A stretch of DNA of 64,000 nt from Gammaproteobacteria bacterium (GTDB taxonomy: Bacteria > Pseudomonadota > Gammaproteobacteria > Pseudomonadales > Pseudohongiellaceae), in contig JAURWS010000039.1 in assembly GCA_030654835.1 (NCBI GenBank), forward strand, positions 1 to 64,000, given 5' to 3'. The notes beneath the pieces are model-generated. The model had not been told where the DNA came from and searched no databases. It worked only from the letters and a program-made list of their open reading frames with translations. Position numbers and translations under genes: made by a program. Below, piece by piece: positions 27,484 to 36,940 of the stretch (position 1 is its first letter; the number at the start of each line of letters is the position of its first letter).

Positions 27484-29824
27484 ACGCTCGCTACTCGTCA
27501 TATCACCCGTGGTGCTTTTGAGCTTCCTCGTGGCGTCGTTGATTATTTATGAGCAGGCGCAGTTGTTCGTCCAGCGCCAGGAGCAGAATCGACTCAACTA
27601 CGCGGTCAGCCAGCTCGCCGCTGTCTTCAACCAATACACGACATTCACCGAAAGCTATCTGCACGCCATTACCGAGAGCCACGCCTTTCACGAGTATCTG
27701 CAAACCAATGACGAGGCCTACAACGAGCTGGCACTGGTACGCAGCGTGGAAGACAGCCTGCGGAGCTTCCGGCAGCATCACTCCGACTACCTCAGCCTGG
27801 CGATCGCCAACCGCTCCCCCGAACCCGTCATCACGTATTACTTCGAACTCAGCGACAACCCTTTCAGTACCATCTCCCCTGGACTCTCCGAATTTGCCTT
27901 TGACGTCCTCAAGAGCGGAAAGACAGAGCGCTGGGATTACCTGCAGCCGCCCGGTGAGCGCAATACGATCGTCAAGGCCGAACTGATCGATCGATTCACG
28001 CTCTCCGAGCCCTTCCCCGGTCAGCTGTCAGACAGCTTCGTCGTGCAACTGGCTATCGAACCCACCGAGTTCAATCAATTGCGCTCACAGCTGGAAGCAG
28101 AACTGCGGGCCAATTTCATCATCGCCGAGCAACCGCCAGAGTTTGCAGGCTTGCAGGCGTCCGCGCTATTGAGCGATAACCGATTGCTGTTCGCAGGATT
28201 GCCCGAGGATCACCTGCAGCAGCAATTACGTCCGGTCACCGGATGGCTGATCGTGATCTCCCTTCTGTTCGCCACTACCGCCTCCATCTGCCTGCATGGT
28301 TTGGTGCGCCGTTATGTCACGCGTCCGGTGTCGGTGCTGGAGAGAGATCTTGCGGATGTCATCGCCGGACGCAGCCCCAGCATTCCTGTCCGACAGGGCG
28401 GGGATGACGAGATCAGTCGTCTCGCCAACACCTTCCGCACCCTCTATGGCGACCTCGCCAGTGCCTACGAGGCCACGCGCCGCCTGATGCAGCGCGACAA
28501 CCTCACGAACCTTTACAACCTCAGCCATGTCAATGAAATGGCCAAGATTGCGTTGTTGGAGGCGAAGGAGTCAGGAGATCAGGTCGCCCTCCTCTATCTG
28601 GATCTGGACAACTTCAAGTTCGTCAATGACAAGTATGGCCACAAGTTCGGCGACGAACTGCTGGTCGCCTTTGCGTCTCACCTCTCCGAAGTGGCAGAAA
28701 TCGCCACCCGAAAGGCCGATCTAGAGCAGATTCCGCAGATTCTGCCAGGCAGGGTCGCTGGTGATCAGTTCTGTCTGCTGGTGCGTCATCCGCAGGCCTT
28801 CATCATCATTCGCGAGATTGCCGAGCGGGTGTTGAATCTGCTGTCCGGCGGACTTAGCTTTGCGCACGCCCATTTCCCCATCACCGTCAGCATCGGTATT
28901 GCGGTATTTCCGCAGGACGCCGACGCCGTCAGCCAGCTGATCTCCAATGCCGACACAGCAATGCATCAGGCCAAACTGCAGGGCAAGAATCAGATCGCCT
29001 ATTATTCGCCAGCACTGGCGGGCAAGCTGCGACGACGCCAGGAGATCGAGACAGAGCTGAAGGTCGTCAACCCCGACCAGGAATTCAAGCTGGTGTACAT
29101 GCCCCTGCTCAATGCCCGCAGCGGAGAATTGGATGGGTTTGAGGTGCTACTGCGCTGGGATTCACCGCGCTTCGGCAATGTGGAGCCGGATGAATTCGTA
29201 CCCATTGCCGAGTCCTGTGGCGTATTTGCCATGATTGATGAGTGGGTGATCCGCACGGGTTTGTCGAGTTACCCCGCCATTCGCAGCATGCTGGCGCGCG
29301 ACTTCAAAATTTCATTGAACATCTCGTCCGCACAGCTGCAGCTCAGCAATCTGCAGGAGGTGCTGGATCATTACGCCCAGCGCTTCGGCATCCAGCCGCA
29401 GTTTATCCAGCTGGAGATCACGGAGACAGTCAACATCGAGTACACGTCCTACGCGAGCACTTTCTTGAACCAGTTGCACAATGCCGGTTATCTGCTGGCG
29501 CTGGATGACTTCGGGGCGGGTTTCACGTCGCTGCTGCGCATCGTGGAGTATCCAATCTCAATGGTGAAGTTCGACAAGAATTTCATTCAGCAGACGCTGA
29601 AACGGGGCAACCGGCAGATCCTGAAGCCATTGGTGGAGTTGTGTCACACCAATGGGATGCTGGTGACGATGGAGGGGGCGGAGTCGCAGGAAGACATTGA
29701 TCTGCTCAGAAGCTTCGATTGTGATTACATCCAAGGTTATTTCCTGGGCCGCCCCATCTCACTGGCGGACATGGAAGACGCTGTCCAGCGCCTGAACCAG
29801 AATCCTCAGCCTAGCTTGATTTGA
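27470..29824 (+). CDS. Membrane GGDEF-EAL protein (MbaA-like c-di-GMP phosphodiesterase)
   Basis: The 784-residue protein has a transmembrane helix (about 8-28), a periplasmic sensor of about 230 residues, a second helix (about 263-283), a HAMP-like segment, GGDEF and EAL domains. The GGDEF signature is degenerate (AGDQF, 430-434), so cyclase activity is doubtful. The EAL domain keeps EVL (Glu558), SLNIS, LEITETV, Asp679-Asp680 in LDDFGAG, the Lys of MVKFDK and QGYFLG, so hydrolysis of c-di-GMP is likely. Size, layout and overlap with a PotD-like gene match Vibrio MbaA. Confidence 0.85.
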   Translation: MNLSKRSLLVISPVVLLSFLVASLIIYEQAQLFVQRQEQNRLNYAVSQLAAVFNQYTTFTESYLHAITESHAFHEYLQTNDEAYNELALVRSVEDSLRSFRQHHSDYLSLAIANRSPEPVITYYFELSDNPFSTISPGLSEFAFDVLKSGKTERWDYLQPPGERNTIVKAELIDRFTLSEPFPGQLSDSFVVQLAIEPTEFNQLRSQLEAELRANFIIAEQPPEFAGLQASALLSDNRLLFAGLPEDHLQQQLRPVTGWLIVISLLFATTASICLHGLVRRYVTRPVSVLERDLADVIAGRSPSIPVRQGGDDEISRLANTFRTLYGDLASAYEATRRLMQRDNLTNLYNLSHVNEMAKIALLEAKESGDQVALLYLDLDNFKFVNDKYGHKFGDELLVAFASHLSEVAEIATRKADLEQIPQILPGRVAGDQFCLLVRHPQAFIIIREIAERVLNLLSGGLSFAHAHFPITVSIGIAVFPQDADAVSQLISNADTAMHQAKLQGKNQIAYYSPALAGKLRRRQEIETELKVVNPDQEFKLVYMPLLNARSGELDGFEVLLRWDSPRFGNVEPDEFVPIAESCGVFAMIDEWVIRTGLSSYPAIRSMLARDFKISLNISSAQLQLSNLQEVLDHYAQRFGIQPQFIQLEITETVNIEYTSYASTFLNQLHNAGYLLALDDFGAGFTSLLRIVEYPISMVKFDKNFIQQTLKRGNRQILKPLVELCHTNGMLVTMEGAESQEDIDLLRSFDCDYIQGYFLGRPISLADMEDAVQRLNQNPQPSLI

Positions 29825-29877
29825 TTTTTGTCGATTGTGCTTCGTAGGACGAGCGGTGGCGGGTGGGGTGAGGCAGG

Positions 29878-29951
29878 CAGGACACGCCCGTGAACCCATC
29901 CATGGGGGGCTCGATCGCGCCATCCATGGATGGGTTCACGGGCGTGTCCTG
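29878..29951. repeat. CAGGAC-GTCCTG intergenic repeat, copy A
   Basis: This 74-bp copy has perfect 28-bp arms (29878-29905 and 29924-29951), making it the most symmetrical of the four. It lies between the convergent mbaA-like gene and ribA. Flanks on both sides show decayed inverted similarity (left GTAGGACGAGCGG near 29845, right CCGATCGACCTAC near 29970). No T-tract follows, so it is not a standard terminator. Confidence 0.85.
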
Positions 29952-30001
29952 AACGGGCCAAGGCCACCCCCCGATCGACCTACAGAGTGCCCAAAAGCAC
30001 A

Positions 30002-30595
30002 TTAATCATCGTGTGTCAGATGCCCCATCTTGGTCGCCTTGACCGCCAGATAGGCTTTGTTGTGCAGGTTATGACCCGTATGAATGGGCACCCGCTCAGT
30101 CACGCTGACCCCAATCGCCTCCATCCCCGCCACCTTCGCTGGATTATTGGTCAGCAACCGCAACGCCTTCACGCCGAAATGCGCCAACATCGGCCGACAG
30201 ATCTCGTACTCACGCCCATCTGCCAGAAATCCCAGACGCTCGTTCGCCTCTACCGTGTCAGCCCCGGCATCCTGCAGCGCATAGGCCTTGATCTTGTTCA
30301 GCAGCCCGATGCCGCGTCCTTCCTGACGCAGATAGAGAATCAGACCACGCCCTTCTTTGGCGATGTGCTGCATCGCGTACTGCAATTGCGGACCACAGTC
30401 GCAGCGCAGGCTGAACATAGCGTCACCGGTCAGACACTCGGAATGCACACGGCACAGTGCTGGCTCGCCGGTGCTGAGGTCGCCCATGGCGAGTACGACA
30501 TGTTCTTTGCCGGTGCGGGCATCTTCGAAACCGTGAATGGTAAAGTCACCCCATTCGGTGGGCAGCATCGCTCCTGCCACGTATTTGACTTGCAC
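30002..30595 (-). CDS. ribA: GTP cyclohydrolase II
   Basis: The GTG at 30595, with GAGGAAG just upstream, gives 197 residues beginning [18 protein letters not shown] like E. coli RibA. The zinc ligands Cys54, Cys65 and Cys67 are intact in the stretch [15 protein letters not shown], and the catalytic QEGRGIGL region is present. It opens GTP to the first riboflavin precursor, releasing formate and pyrophosphate. It is the last gene of the riboflavin-containing cluster. A longer frame upstream overlaps pgpA and is not used. Confidence 0.95.
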   Translation of the reverse strand: MQVKYVAGAMLPTEWGDFTIHGFEDARTGKEHVVLAMGDLSTGEPALCRVHSECLTGDAMFSLRCDCGPQLQYAMQHIAKEGRGLILYLRQEGRGIGLLNKIKAYALQDAGADTVEANERLGFLADGREYEICRPMLAHFGVKALRLLTNNPAKVAGMEAIGVSVTERVPIHTGHNLHNKAYLAVKATKMGHLTHDD

Positions 30596-30609
30596 TGAAT
30601 CTTCCTCTT

Positions 30610-31110
30610 TTAACCAAATACTGATTGACCTGTTATATACGCTGCAGCCTGCAGACAGACCAGTGCCATAACTCCTGCCAGGACATCGTCGATCATCACG
30701 CCGAACCCGCCTTTGACATGCTGATCGAGCCAGCGGATCGGCCAAGGCTTCACGATGTCGAAAAATCTGAACAAGACAAAGCCGACCGTGATCCACAACC
30801 AGCCGCCTGGCGCCATGAACATGGTGATCCAGTAACCAACGAACTCATCCCAGACAATACCGCCATGGTCATGCACGCCAATGTCACGCGCCGTTATGTC
30901 ACAGAGCCATATGCCGACCAGTGCGGCGGCGAGCAGAAACAAGAGGTACAGCGGCCAGCTCATGACGGGCAGCAACAGATACAATGCCATCCCCATGAGC
31001 GTGCCGAAGGTGCCGGGAGCGACAGGCGCAGCTCCACTGCCGAAGCCGAAGGCCGCAAAATGGATGGGATTACACCAGACTGAGCGGGGGGTGGCTGCCA
31101 TCAGCGACAC
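30610..31110 (-). CDS. pgpA: Phosphatidylglycerophosphatase A
   Basis: The 166-residue inner-membrane protein has the PgpA pattern: [31 protein letters not shown] with acidic metal ligands, and [13 protein letters not shown]. It removes the terminal phosphate from phosphatidylglycerophosphate. It overlaps the end of thiL by 10 nt and is followed by ribA after 14 nt. A second ATG three codons in is an alternative start. Confidence 0.93.
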   Translation of the reverse strand: MSLMAATPRSVWCNPIHFAAFGFGSGAAPVAPGTFGTLMGMALYLLLPVMSWPLYLLFLLAAALVGIWLCDITARDIGVHDHGGIVWDEFVGYWITMFMAPGGWLWITVGFVLFRFFDIVKPWPIRWLDQHVKGGFGVMIDDVLAGVMALVCLQAAAYITGQSVFG

Positions 31111-32135
31111 TCCTGCGAACCGGACGCGGCAGTGCCGCTGGACGGAAAGTGATTGTAGCCGCGCACGTTCAAGTCCAACGTCTCACCATCGCGCTGCCAG
31201 CGCACACCCCTGCCCGCCGTGATGTGACCTATGCACGCAACCGGGGTGCCAGCCTCCCGCATCTGTTGTTCCAGCATCTCGGTGTGGTCAGAGGGCACGG
31301 TGAAGCACAATTCATAATCGTCGCCACCACCGAGCGCCAATGCCAGATGATCCTGCGGCGGAATCAGCGCACGAAAGGCAGCGGACAGCGGCAGGGCATC
31401 GACATTGACGACGGCACCGAGACCGCTGGCACGGGCGATGTGTCCGAGATCGGAGGCCAGTCCGTCGGAGAGGTCGATGGCGGCTGAGGCCAGTTGCCGC
31501 AGGCGCAGTGCGGCACGCACTCTGGATTCGGGCAGGTGAAAGGCATCGATCAACGCCTGCCGCTGCGCGGGCGTCGCGCGCTCGTCCTGTGCTCGGCCCT
31601 GCAACAGCATCAGCCCGGCAGCTGCATCCCCGAGCGTCCCGGTGACATAGATCATGTCGCCCTCCTGGGCACCGTTACGCAGCAGAGCCGCACCCTGCGG
31701 CACACTGCCATGGACCTGAATACAGACCGTCAACACACGATGGTCCGGGTGACAGGCCGTGGTGTCGCCACCGACGAGGGGGCAGGCATGTGCGCTGGCG
31801 ACAACGCCGAGTCCGGCGCTGAAACGGTCAAGCCATTGCGGGTCGGCGTTAGGAAGACTCAAAGCAAGGGTAAAACAGACAGGCTGTGCGCCCATGGCAG
31901 CGAGATCGCTCAAATTGACCAATAAAACCCGCTGACCGAGCAGGTAAGGATCGCTGTCAGGCAAGAAATGCACACCCTCTTGTAGCAAATCCATAGATAT
32001 TACAAGCTCTTGCCCGGGTCCGACCCGCAGCAGGGCGCCGTCGTCGCCAATGCCAAGCGCTACGCCGGGCGCCGCAAACGCCAGTTCGCTGCGCTGGAAA
32101 TAGCGGCGGATAATGTCGAATTCATCGGAAGCCAC
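31101..32135 (-). CDS. thiL: Thiamine-monophosphate kinase
   Basis: The 344-residue enzyme begins at GTG with GAGG 8 nt upstream and opens with MASDEFDIIRRYF like other ThiL proteins. It contains GIGDDGALL, NLSDLAAMGAQP and GGDTT. These are the AIR-synthase-type ATP and metal motifs that phosphorylate thiamine monophosphate to the diphosphate cofactor. It follows nusB by 55 nt and overlaps pgpA. Confidence 0.95.
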   Translation of the reverse strand: MASDEFDIIRRYFQRSELAFAAPGVALGIGDDGALLRVGPGQELVISMDLLQEGVHFLPDSDPYLLGQRVLLVNLSDLAAMGAQPVCFTLALSLPNADPQWLDRFSAGLGVVASAHACPLVGGDTTACHPDHRVLTVCIQVHGSVPQGAALLRNGAQEGDMIYVTGTLGDAAAGLMLLQGRAQDERATPAQRQALIDAFHLPESRVRAALRLRQLASAAIDLSDGLASDLGHIARASGLGAVVNVDALPLSAAFRALIPPQDHLALALGGGDDYELCFTVPSDHTEMLEQQMREAGTPVACIGHITAGRGVRWQRDGETLDLNVRGYNHFPSSGTAASGSQECR

Positions 32136-32190
32136 GTCGGGAAACCTCGGGAGCTGCAGGCGTCAGATTTTTGGTTTTAAACCTCGGATC

Positions 32191-32739
32191 TCAGACTTCG
32201 AGAGTCCGGATGGACCGGGCGGCACGATCGAGAATGCCGTTGATGTACTTGTGGCCGTCGGTGGCGCCAAACACCCGCGCCAGTTCCACACACTCATTGA
32301 TGACGACCTTGTAGGGCACGTCGATACGGTGCAACAGCTCATACATGCCATAGCGCAGGAGCGACAGCTCCACGGGATCGAGCGCGTCAATACGGCGATC
32401 CAGCATCGGCTCAATAGCGGCATCCAGTTCTTTCACCAGTGGCGGGATGGCGGGGAAAACTTCGAGGAAATAGGCCCAGTCGATCTTGCCCAGGTAGTAG
32501 CTGCGAAACTCCGCCTGAATATCTGCCACTGGCGCACGGGCAATCTGCCACTGATACAGCGCCTGCAGCACCATGCGACGAGCCTTCTGGCGCTCCGACA
32601 GCTTCTTTTTGGAATCGTCGCGCGCAGCGCTCGGCAACGGTGGCCGGGCACCTGGCAGACTGGGATCGGCCTCGAGTTTTGCAGACAGCGGCTTTGCCAG
32701 CAGGGATTCCAATGATTCGGGTTTAACGGACACTAGCAT
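32191..32739 (-). CDS. nusB: Transcription antitermination factor NusB
   Basis: The start is set at ATG 32739 rather than the GTG one codon earlier. The product has an extra N-terminal extension of about 45 residues (Pro/Lys-rich) before the conserved NusB start RRMVLQALYQWQI. The helical core (YFLEVFPAIPP, LRYGMYELLHRIDVPYKVVINECVELARVFG, YINGILDR) is complete. NusB with S10 binds boxA RNA during rRNA antitermination. It begins directly after ribH. Confidence 0.93.
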   Translation of the reverse strand: MLVSVKPESLESLLAKPLSAKLEADPSLPGARPPLPSAARDDSKKKLSERQKARRMVLQALYQWQIARAPVADIQAEFRSYYLGKIDWAYFLEVFPAIPPLVKELDAAIEPMLDRRIDALDPVELSLLRYGMYELLHRIDVPYKVVINECVELARVFGATDGHKYINGILDRAARSIRTLEV

Positions 32740-32742
32740 CAC

Positions 32743-33222
32743 CTACAGCGACTTCAATTTATTGATAACACTGACCATTTCGATCGCGCTCAGCGCAGCT
32801 TCCGCGCCCTTGTTGCCGGCCTTGGTGCCTGCACGTTCGATAGCCTGCTCGATGGTGTCGACGGTGAGGACACCGAAGGCCACGGGAATACGGCTCTCCA
32901 GACTGACAACGCTCAATCCTTTCACGCACTCGCCAGCGACATACTCGAAGTGTGGCGTGCCGCCACGGATCACGGCGCCCAGAGCGATGACCGCGTCATA
33001 AGTGCCAGTGGCCAGCACATTGCGGGTCAGCACAGGCAGTTCGAAAGCACCGGGAGCCTTGATAACGGTGATGTCTTCATCCGGTACGCCATGACGGCGC
33101 AGGGTGTCAATTGCCCCTTCGAGCAGCTTGTCGACGATGAAACTGTTGAAGCGCGCCACGACGATCGCGTAGGTTGCCTTTTCAGCGACAAGATTTCCTT
33201 CTATTACCTTGATATTGTTCAT
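32743..33222 (-). CDS. ribH: 6,7-dimethyl-8-ribityllumazine synthase
   Basis: The 159-residue protein shows [41 protein letters not shown] and PVAFGVLT, the substrate-binding elements of lumazine synthase including the catalytic His. It condenses the pyrimidine product with dihydroxybutanone phosphate and forms capsid-like assemblies. AGGTGAGGG precedes the ATG. It sits 6 nt after ribBA, and nusB follows at once. Confidence 0.95.
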   Translation of the reverse strand: MNNIKVIEGNLVAEKATYAIVVARFNSFIVDKLLEGAIDTLRRHGVPDEDITVIKAPGAFELPVLTRNVLATGTYDAVIALGAVIRGGTPHFEYVAGECVKGLSVVSLESRIPVAFGVLTVDTIEQAIERAGTKAGNKGAEAALSAIEMVSVINKLKSL

Positions 33223-33228
33223 TTTCCC

Positions 33229-34386
33229 TCACCTTTGATTCGAAAATTCGCGCGCTTCCGCTGACAGCATGAAGGCTTCGTCAAACGGGACAAACTCCAC
33301 CACCTCCAGATCAAAACCGGAAATGGCATGGTAGCGAGCGGGATAGCTGAGCAGACGCATCTTGCCGACGCCGAGATCACGCAGTATCTGCGAGCCGGTG
33401 CCGATGGTCAGATCGTTGCCTTTTCTCGCAGCCCTTGGAGTTCCGCTGTCATCGCCGAAAGCGCTGCTCAGCGTCTCGTTGATGTCCTCCGCATATTCTG
33501 CGCCGGATAGTAACACAGCCACCCCCCGGCCTTCCTGTGCGATTCGCGCCAGTGCGGCTCCGAAGGACCAGGATGGCCAGGCGGGATTCACTACATCACA
33601 GACATCGCGCAACGTATTGGCGACGTGGACGCGGACCAGGGTCGGGTCGATCGTGTTGATCTCGCCCATGGTGAAGGCCAGATGCGGCCCACCCTGAATG
33701 GTGTCCTTGAAGGTGTGTACCGTGAACTCGCCATGTTCGGTCTGGACGACGTGACTGTCCTTGCGTACCACCGTGCGTTCGTTGGCGATGCGGTAATGGA
33801 TCAGATCGACAATGGTGCCGATCTTCAGGCCATGCTTCTGCGCAAAGATCTCCAGATCCGGCCGCCGGGCCATCGTACCGTCATCGTTCATGATCTCAAC
33901 AATGGCCGCCGCCGGGGTGAAGCCCGCCAGCCGCGCCAGATCACAACCGGCTTCAGTATGACCGGCGCGCTGCAGCACGCCGCCGGGCTGCGCCATGATC
34001 GGGAAGACGTGGCCTGGTTGCACGATGTCATCCGGCTTGCTGTCGCGCGCCACTGCCACCTGAATGGTGCGGGCACGATCGGCGGCGGAAATGCCCGTCG
34101 TCACTCCAGTCGCCGCCTCGATAGAAGCGGTGAAATTAGTGGCAAACTGCGTCCCGTTCTTGCTGACCATGGGTCGTAGATTGAGGTACTCGCAGCGCTC
34201 GCGGCTGAGGGTAAGGCAAATCAGGCCGCGCGCGTTGGTGGCCATGAAGTTGATGTCTTCGGTGCGCACACGTTCGGCGGCGATGACGAGGTCACCCTCG
34301 TTCTCGCGATCTTCATCGTCCATCAGGATGACCATGCGGCCCTGGCGGATGTCTTCGATAATTTCTTCAACAGTGTTCAGTTTCAT
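33229..34386 (-). CDS. ribBA: 3,4-dihydroxybutanone-4-phosphate synthase with degenerate GTP cyclohydrolase II domain
   Basis: Starting at ATG 34386 (a GTG 15 nt upstream is possible), the N-terminal about 200 residues hold the RibB motifs DDEDRENEGDL and RAGHTEAGCDL. They convert ribulose 5-phosphate to dihydroxybutanone phosphate. The C-terminal half aligns to RibA, but the zinc-binding segment reads VHVANTLRDVCDVVNPAWPS and lacks the C-x10-C-x-C ligands that the separate RibA (30002-30595) keeps. The second domain is therefore probably inactive as a cyclohydrolase. Confidence 0.92.
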   Translation of the reverse strand: MKLNTVEEIIEDIRQGRMVILMDDEDRENEGDLVIAAERVRTEDINFMATNARGLICLTLSRERCEYLNLRPMVSKNGTQFATNFTASIEAATGVTTGISAADRARTIQVAVARDSKPDDIVQPGHVFPIMAQPGGVLQRAGHTEAGCDLARLAGFTPAAAIVEIMNDDGTMARRPDLEIFAQKHGLKIGTIVDLIHYRIANERTVVRKDSHVVQTEHGEFTVHTFKDTIQGGPHLAFTMGEINTIDPTLVRVHVANTLRDVCDVVNPAWPSWSFGAALARIAQEGRGVAVLLSGAEYAEDINETLSSAFGDDSGTPRAARKGNDLTIGTGSQILRDLGVGKMRLLSYPARYHAISGFDLEVVEFVPFDEAFMLSAEAREFSNQR

Positions 34387-34471
34387 GTTTTGCTCAGTCA
34401 CTCACTTGTATGAGCCAGCCTGCTGGCGACTTGTACTCCGCTTGTCGGTTGGAGTGACGGGGATTGCAGTA

Positions 34472-34536
34472 CAGGACACGCCGTGAATACATCCATGTAG
34501 GCTCGCTTTCGCCATCCATGGCTCAAGACGGTCCTG
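34472..34536. repeat. CAGGAC-GTCCTG intergenic repeat, copy B, in 19-bp inverted flanks
   Basis: The core (65 bp) lies between ribE and ribBA. It is framed by a perfect inverted repeat: GGAGTGACGGGGATTGCAG at 34451-34469 and its complement at 34539-34557, each 2 nt from the core. These arms are not found at the other copies. No FMN riboswitch motif is seen in this gap. Confidence 0.85.
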
Positions 34537-34583
34537 CTCTGCAATCCCCGTCACTCCCCCCTCGTCTGGTGCTTACTCTGTCC

Positions 34584-35249
34584 TCAAGCAAAACCTCGCT
34601 CGGCCAGGAACGCATGCGTCAGTTTGCTGGCTTCGCCCTCTGTCTCGTCGGCGGCGTGGTCGCCTTGCATGAGGCGCTCCAGGTAGCGGCTGATGAGGTC
34701 TACTTCCAGGTTCACCTGCTGGCCCGGGCGGTAATCCTGGATGATGGTCTGGGCCTGGGTGTGCGGGATGATGTTCACGCTGAAGGTGGCGCCGTTGACG
34801 GTGTTCACGGTGAGGCTGGTACCGTCGATGCAGATGGAGCCTTTCTGGGCTATGTATCTGGCCAGCGCTTTAGGGGCACGGAAGTTCATGCGCACGCTGG
34901 CGCCATCGGGGCGGCGGTCGATCAGCTCGCCGACGCCATCGACATGGCCGCTGACGATGTGACCGCCGAGGCGTTTGGTCGGCGTCAGGGCTTTCTCCAG
35001 ATTCAGTGTCGCGCCCTTGCTCAGGCTGTGCAGCGTGGTCAGCTGCATGGTCTCGTTGGAGACGTCGGCTTCAAATTGCGCCGGTCCAAGACGGGTCACC
35101 GTCAGACACACGCCGTTGACGGCAATGCTGTCGCCCAGCACGACATCGCTGAAATCCAGCGCCGGGCTGCTCACGCTCAGGCGCCACTCGCCGCCTCTGA
35201 GCTGCAGATCCGCCACCGTTCCCAGTGCCTCGATGATTCCCGTAAACAT
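34584..35249 (-). CDS. ribE: Riboflavin synthase alpha chain
   Basis: The 221-residue protein has two lumazine-binding repeats. Each has an N-terminal pattern MFTGIIEALG or GGHIVSGHVDGVGE and a GVCLTV or GTSLTVN segment. It dismutates two 6,7-dimethyl-8-ribityllumazine molecules to riboflavin. The gene is called ribC in E. coli nomenclature. It is preceded by ribD at 28 nt with GAGGACA as ribosome binding site, and followed by repeat copy B before ribBA. Confidence 0.95.
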   Translation of the reverse strand: MFTGIIEALGTVADLQLRGGEWRLSVSSPALDFSDVVLGDSIAVNGVCLTVTRLGPAQFEADVSNETMQLTTLHSLSKGATLNLEKALTPTKRLGGHIVSGHVDGVGELIDRRPDGASVRMNFRAPKALARYIAQKGSICIDGTSLTVNTVNGATFSVNIIPHTQAQTIIQDYRPGQQVNLEVDLISRYLERLMQGDHAADETEGEASKLTHAFLAERGFA

Positions 35250-35277
35250 GTTGTCCTCGCCTCGCCGCCGTTCCCGG

Positions 35278-36414
35278 TCAATGATGGATGATGCGCGCCG
35301 TGATGCGGCAGTCGCCGTCGAGCATGCTCACGTCGACGATGTCGAGCCGGACTCGATCCGACATATGCCGCAGCCCCGGCAGATTCAACAATGGCTGTGC
35401 ATCGCTGCCCAGGAACATCGCGCCGATGTAAATGACGACTTCGTCGACGAGACCTGCCTTGATCATGGCGCCGCTCAGCGTGGGACCAGACTCCAGCAGC
35501 ACCTCGTTGCAACCATATTCATTCGCCAGGCACTGCATGGCCGCACGCAGGTCCACGCGCCCTTCCTGTTCGGTAGAGACTTCGCGCACGATCGCACCGC
35601 TGTCGGCAAAGCGCTCTGCATGCTGACCATGTGGACTGCACGTCAACACCAGGGTATCCCCCGGCAACGACAATAGCTTTGCCTCGGGCGGCGTCCGCAG
35701 GGCAGAATCCAGGATAACCCGCAGGGGTTGGCGCGCAGCAATCTCTTGCGCCTGATCGGGTGCCAGATGAGGATCTGTCCACTGCTCGGGGCGGACATTG
35801 AGACTGGGATTGTCGATCAGTACCGTGTTCACGCCCGTCATCACCGCACAGGCCGAGGCTCGCAGTCGCTGCACATTCGCTCTGGCAGCTGGGCCGGTGA
35901 TCCACTGACTTTCCCCGGAAGCCATCGCCGTGCGGCCATCCAGACTCATGGCCATCTTGCAACGCACATAGGGCAGACCTTCGGTCATGCGTTTGATGAA
36001 TCCTCTGTTGAGCGCACGGGACTCTTCTCCCAATAGCGGGCCGCTGACGCGAATACCCGCCTCGCGTAGCGCCTGAATCCCCTTGCCCGCCACGACGGGG
36101 TTCGGGTCGAGCATGCCGTAGACGACCTCGGCGACACCGGCGGCGATCAGCGCCTCGGTACAGGGTGGGGTCTTGCCATGATGGCAGCAGGGTTCGAGGG
36201 AGACATAAGCGATGGCACCACGAGCTGACTCACCCGCAGCCAGGAGGGCGTTGACCTCGGCGTGGGAGTGGCCAGGTTTCTCGTGCCAGCCGGTGCCGAC
36301 AATCTGACCATCCTTGACGATGACACAGCCTACACGAGGGTTGGGTGTCGTCGAATAGACATTAGCCGCCGCCGTTATGGCCACGTTCATGAAGTAAGCG
36401 GCAGTGCTGTTCAT
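35278..36414 (-). CDS. ribD: Bifunctional riboflavin deaminase/reductase RibD
   Basis: With the ATG at 36414 (after the nrdR stop) the protein has 378 residues. The N-terminal deaminase has HAEVNAL and PCCHHGKTPPC, the zinc-binding His and Cys. The C-terminal reductase has KMAMSLDGRTAMASGESQWITG and the LLESGPTLSGAMI region. It carries out the second and third steps of riboflavin synthesis. An ATG at 36390 is a possible alternative start. Confidence 0.94.
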   Translation of the reverse strand: MNSTAAYFMNVAITAAANVYSTTPNPRVGCVIVKDGQIVGTGWHEKPGHSHAEVNALLAAGESARGAIAYVSLEPCCHHGKTPPCTEALIAAGVAEVVYGMLDPNPVVAGKGIQALREAGIRVSGPLLGEESRALNRGFIKRMTEGLPYVRCKMAMSLDGRTAMASGESQWITGPAARANVQRLRASACAVMTGVNTVLIDNPSLNVRPEQWTDPHLAPDQAQEIAARQPLRVILDSALRTPPEAKLLSLPGDTLVLTCSPHGQHAERFADSGAIVREVSTEQEGRVDLRAAMQCLANEYGCNEVLLESGPTLSGAMIKAGLVDEVVIYIGAMFLGSDAQPLLNLPGLRHMSDRVRLDIVDVSMLDGDCRITARIIHH

Positions 36415-36430
36415 CACAGGGTCCGGATGC

Positions 36431-36886
36431 TCAGTTATCGTTGGCCAGACGGTCGATTTCGGCGCGGAACTCATTCAAATCCTTGAAGCTGCGGTAGACC
36501 GAGGCGAAGCGCACGAAAGCAACCTCGTCGAGCTGACGCAGCTCCTGCATCACCCGCTCGCCCACCATGCGGGAAGGCACTTCGCGTTCGCCCGTGGCGC
36601 GCAGGTAATTCTTGATGCGGTTGATGGCCTCATCGACCTTCTCGATGCTGACAGGACGCTTCTCCAGCGCCTTGAGCAACCCGGAATGCAGCTTGCTCTC
36701 GTCGAAAGGCTCGCGATTACCGTTCGACTTCACGATACGCGGCATCACCAGCTCGGCGCTCTCGAAGGTCGTGAAGCGCTCGGCGCAGGTGATGCACTCG
36801 CGGCGGCGCCTGACCTGGTTGCCTTCGGACACCAGGCGTGAATCGATCACCTTGGTGTCCAGCGCGTTACAAAAGGGGCAATGCAT
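36431..36886 (-). CDS. nrdR: Transcriptional repressor NrdR
   Basis: The 151-residue regulator has an N-terminal zinc ribbon (CPFC, then CITC about 28 residues later) and an ATP-cone domain ([15 protein letters not shown]). NrdR represses ribonucleotide reductase genes according to dATP/ATP level. It heads the ribD cluster and is 54 nt downstream of glyA, a common gammaproteobacterial order. No NrdR box was identified in the window. Confidence 0.96.
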   Translation of the reverse strand: MHCPFCNALDTKVIDSRLVSEGNQVRRRRECITCAERFTTFESAELVMPRIVKSNGNREPFDESKLHSGLLKALEKRPVSIEKVDEAINRIKNYLRATGEREVPSRMVGERVMQELRQLDEVAFVRFASVYRSFKDLNEFRAEIDRLANDN

Positions 36887-36940
36887 AACCGAATCTGCCT
36901 GATGTCGTCGATACAGACCCGGAGTATCCGGGCCCCTGGA

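Noticed and set aside
29878-29951. Intrinsic terminator between the mbaA-like gene and ribA
   Set aside because: The palindrome is strong but no T-run follows on either strand, and related copies occur in non-terminator places.
34387-34583. Possible FMN riboswitch before ribBA
   Set aside because: The conserved FMN aptamer elements are not present; the gap is filled by repeat copy B and its arms.
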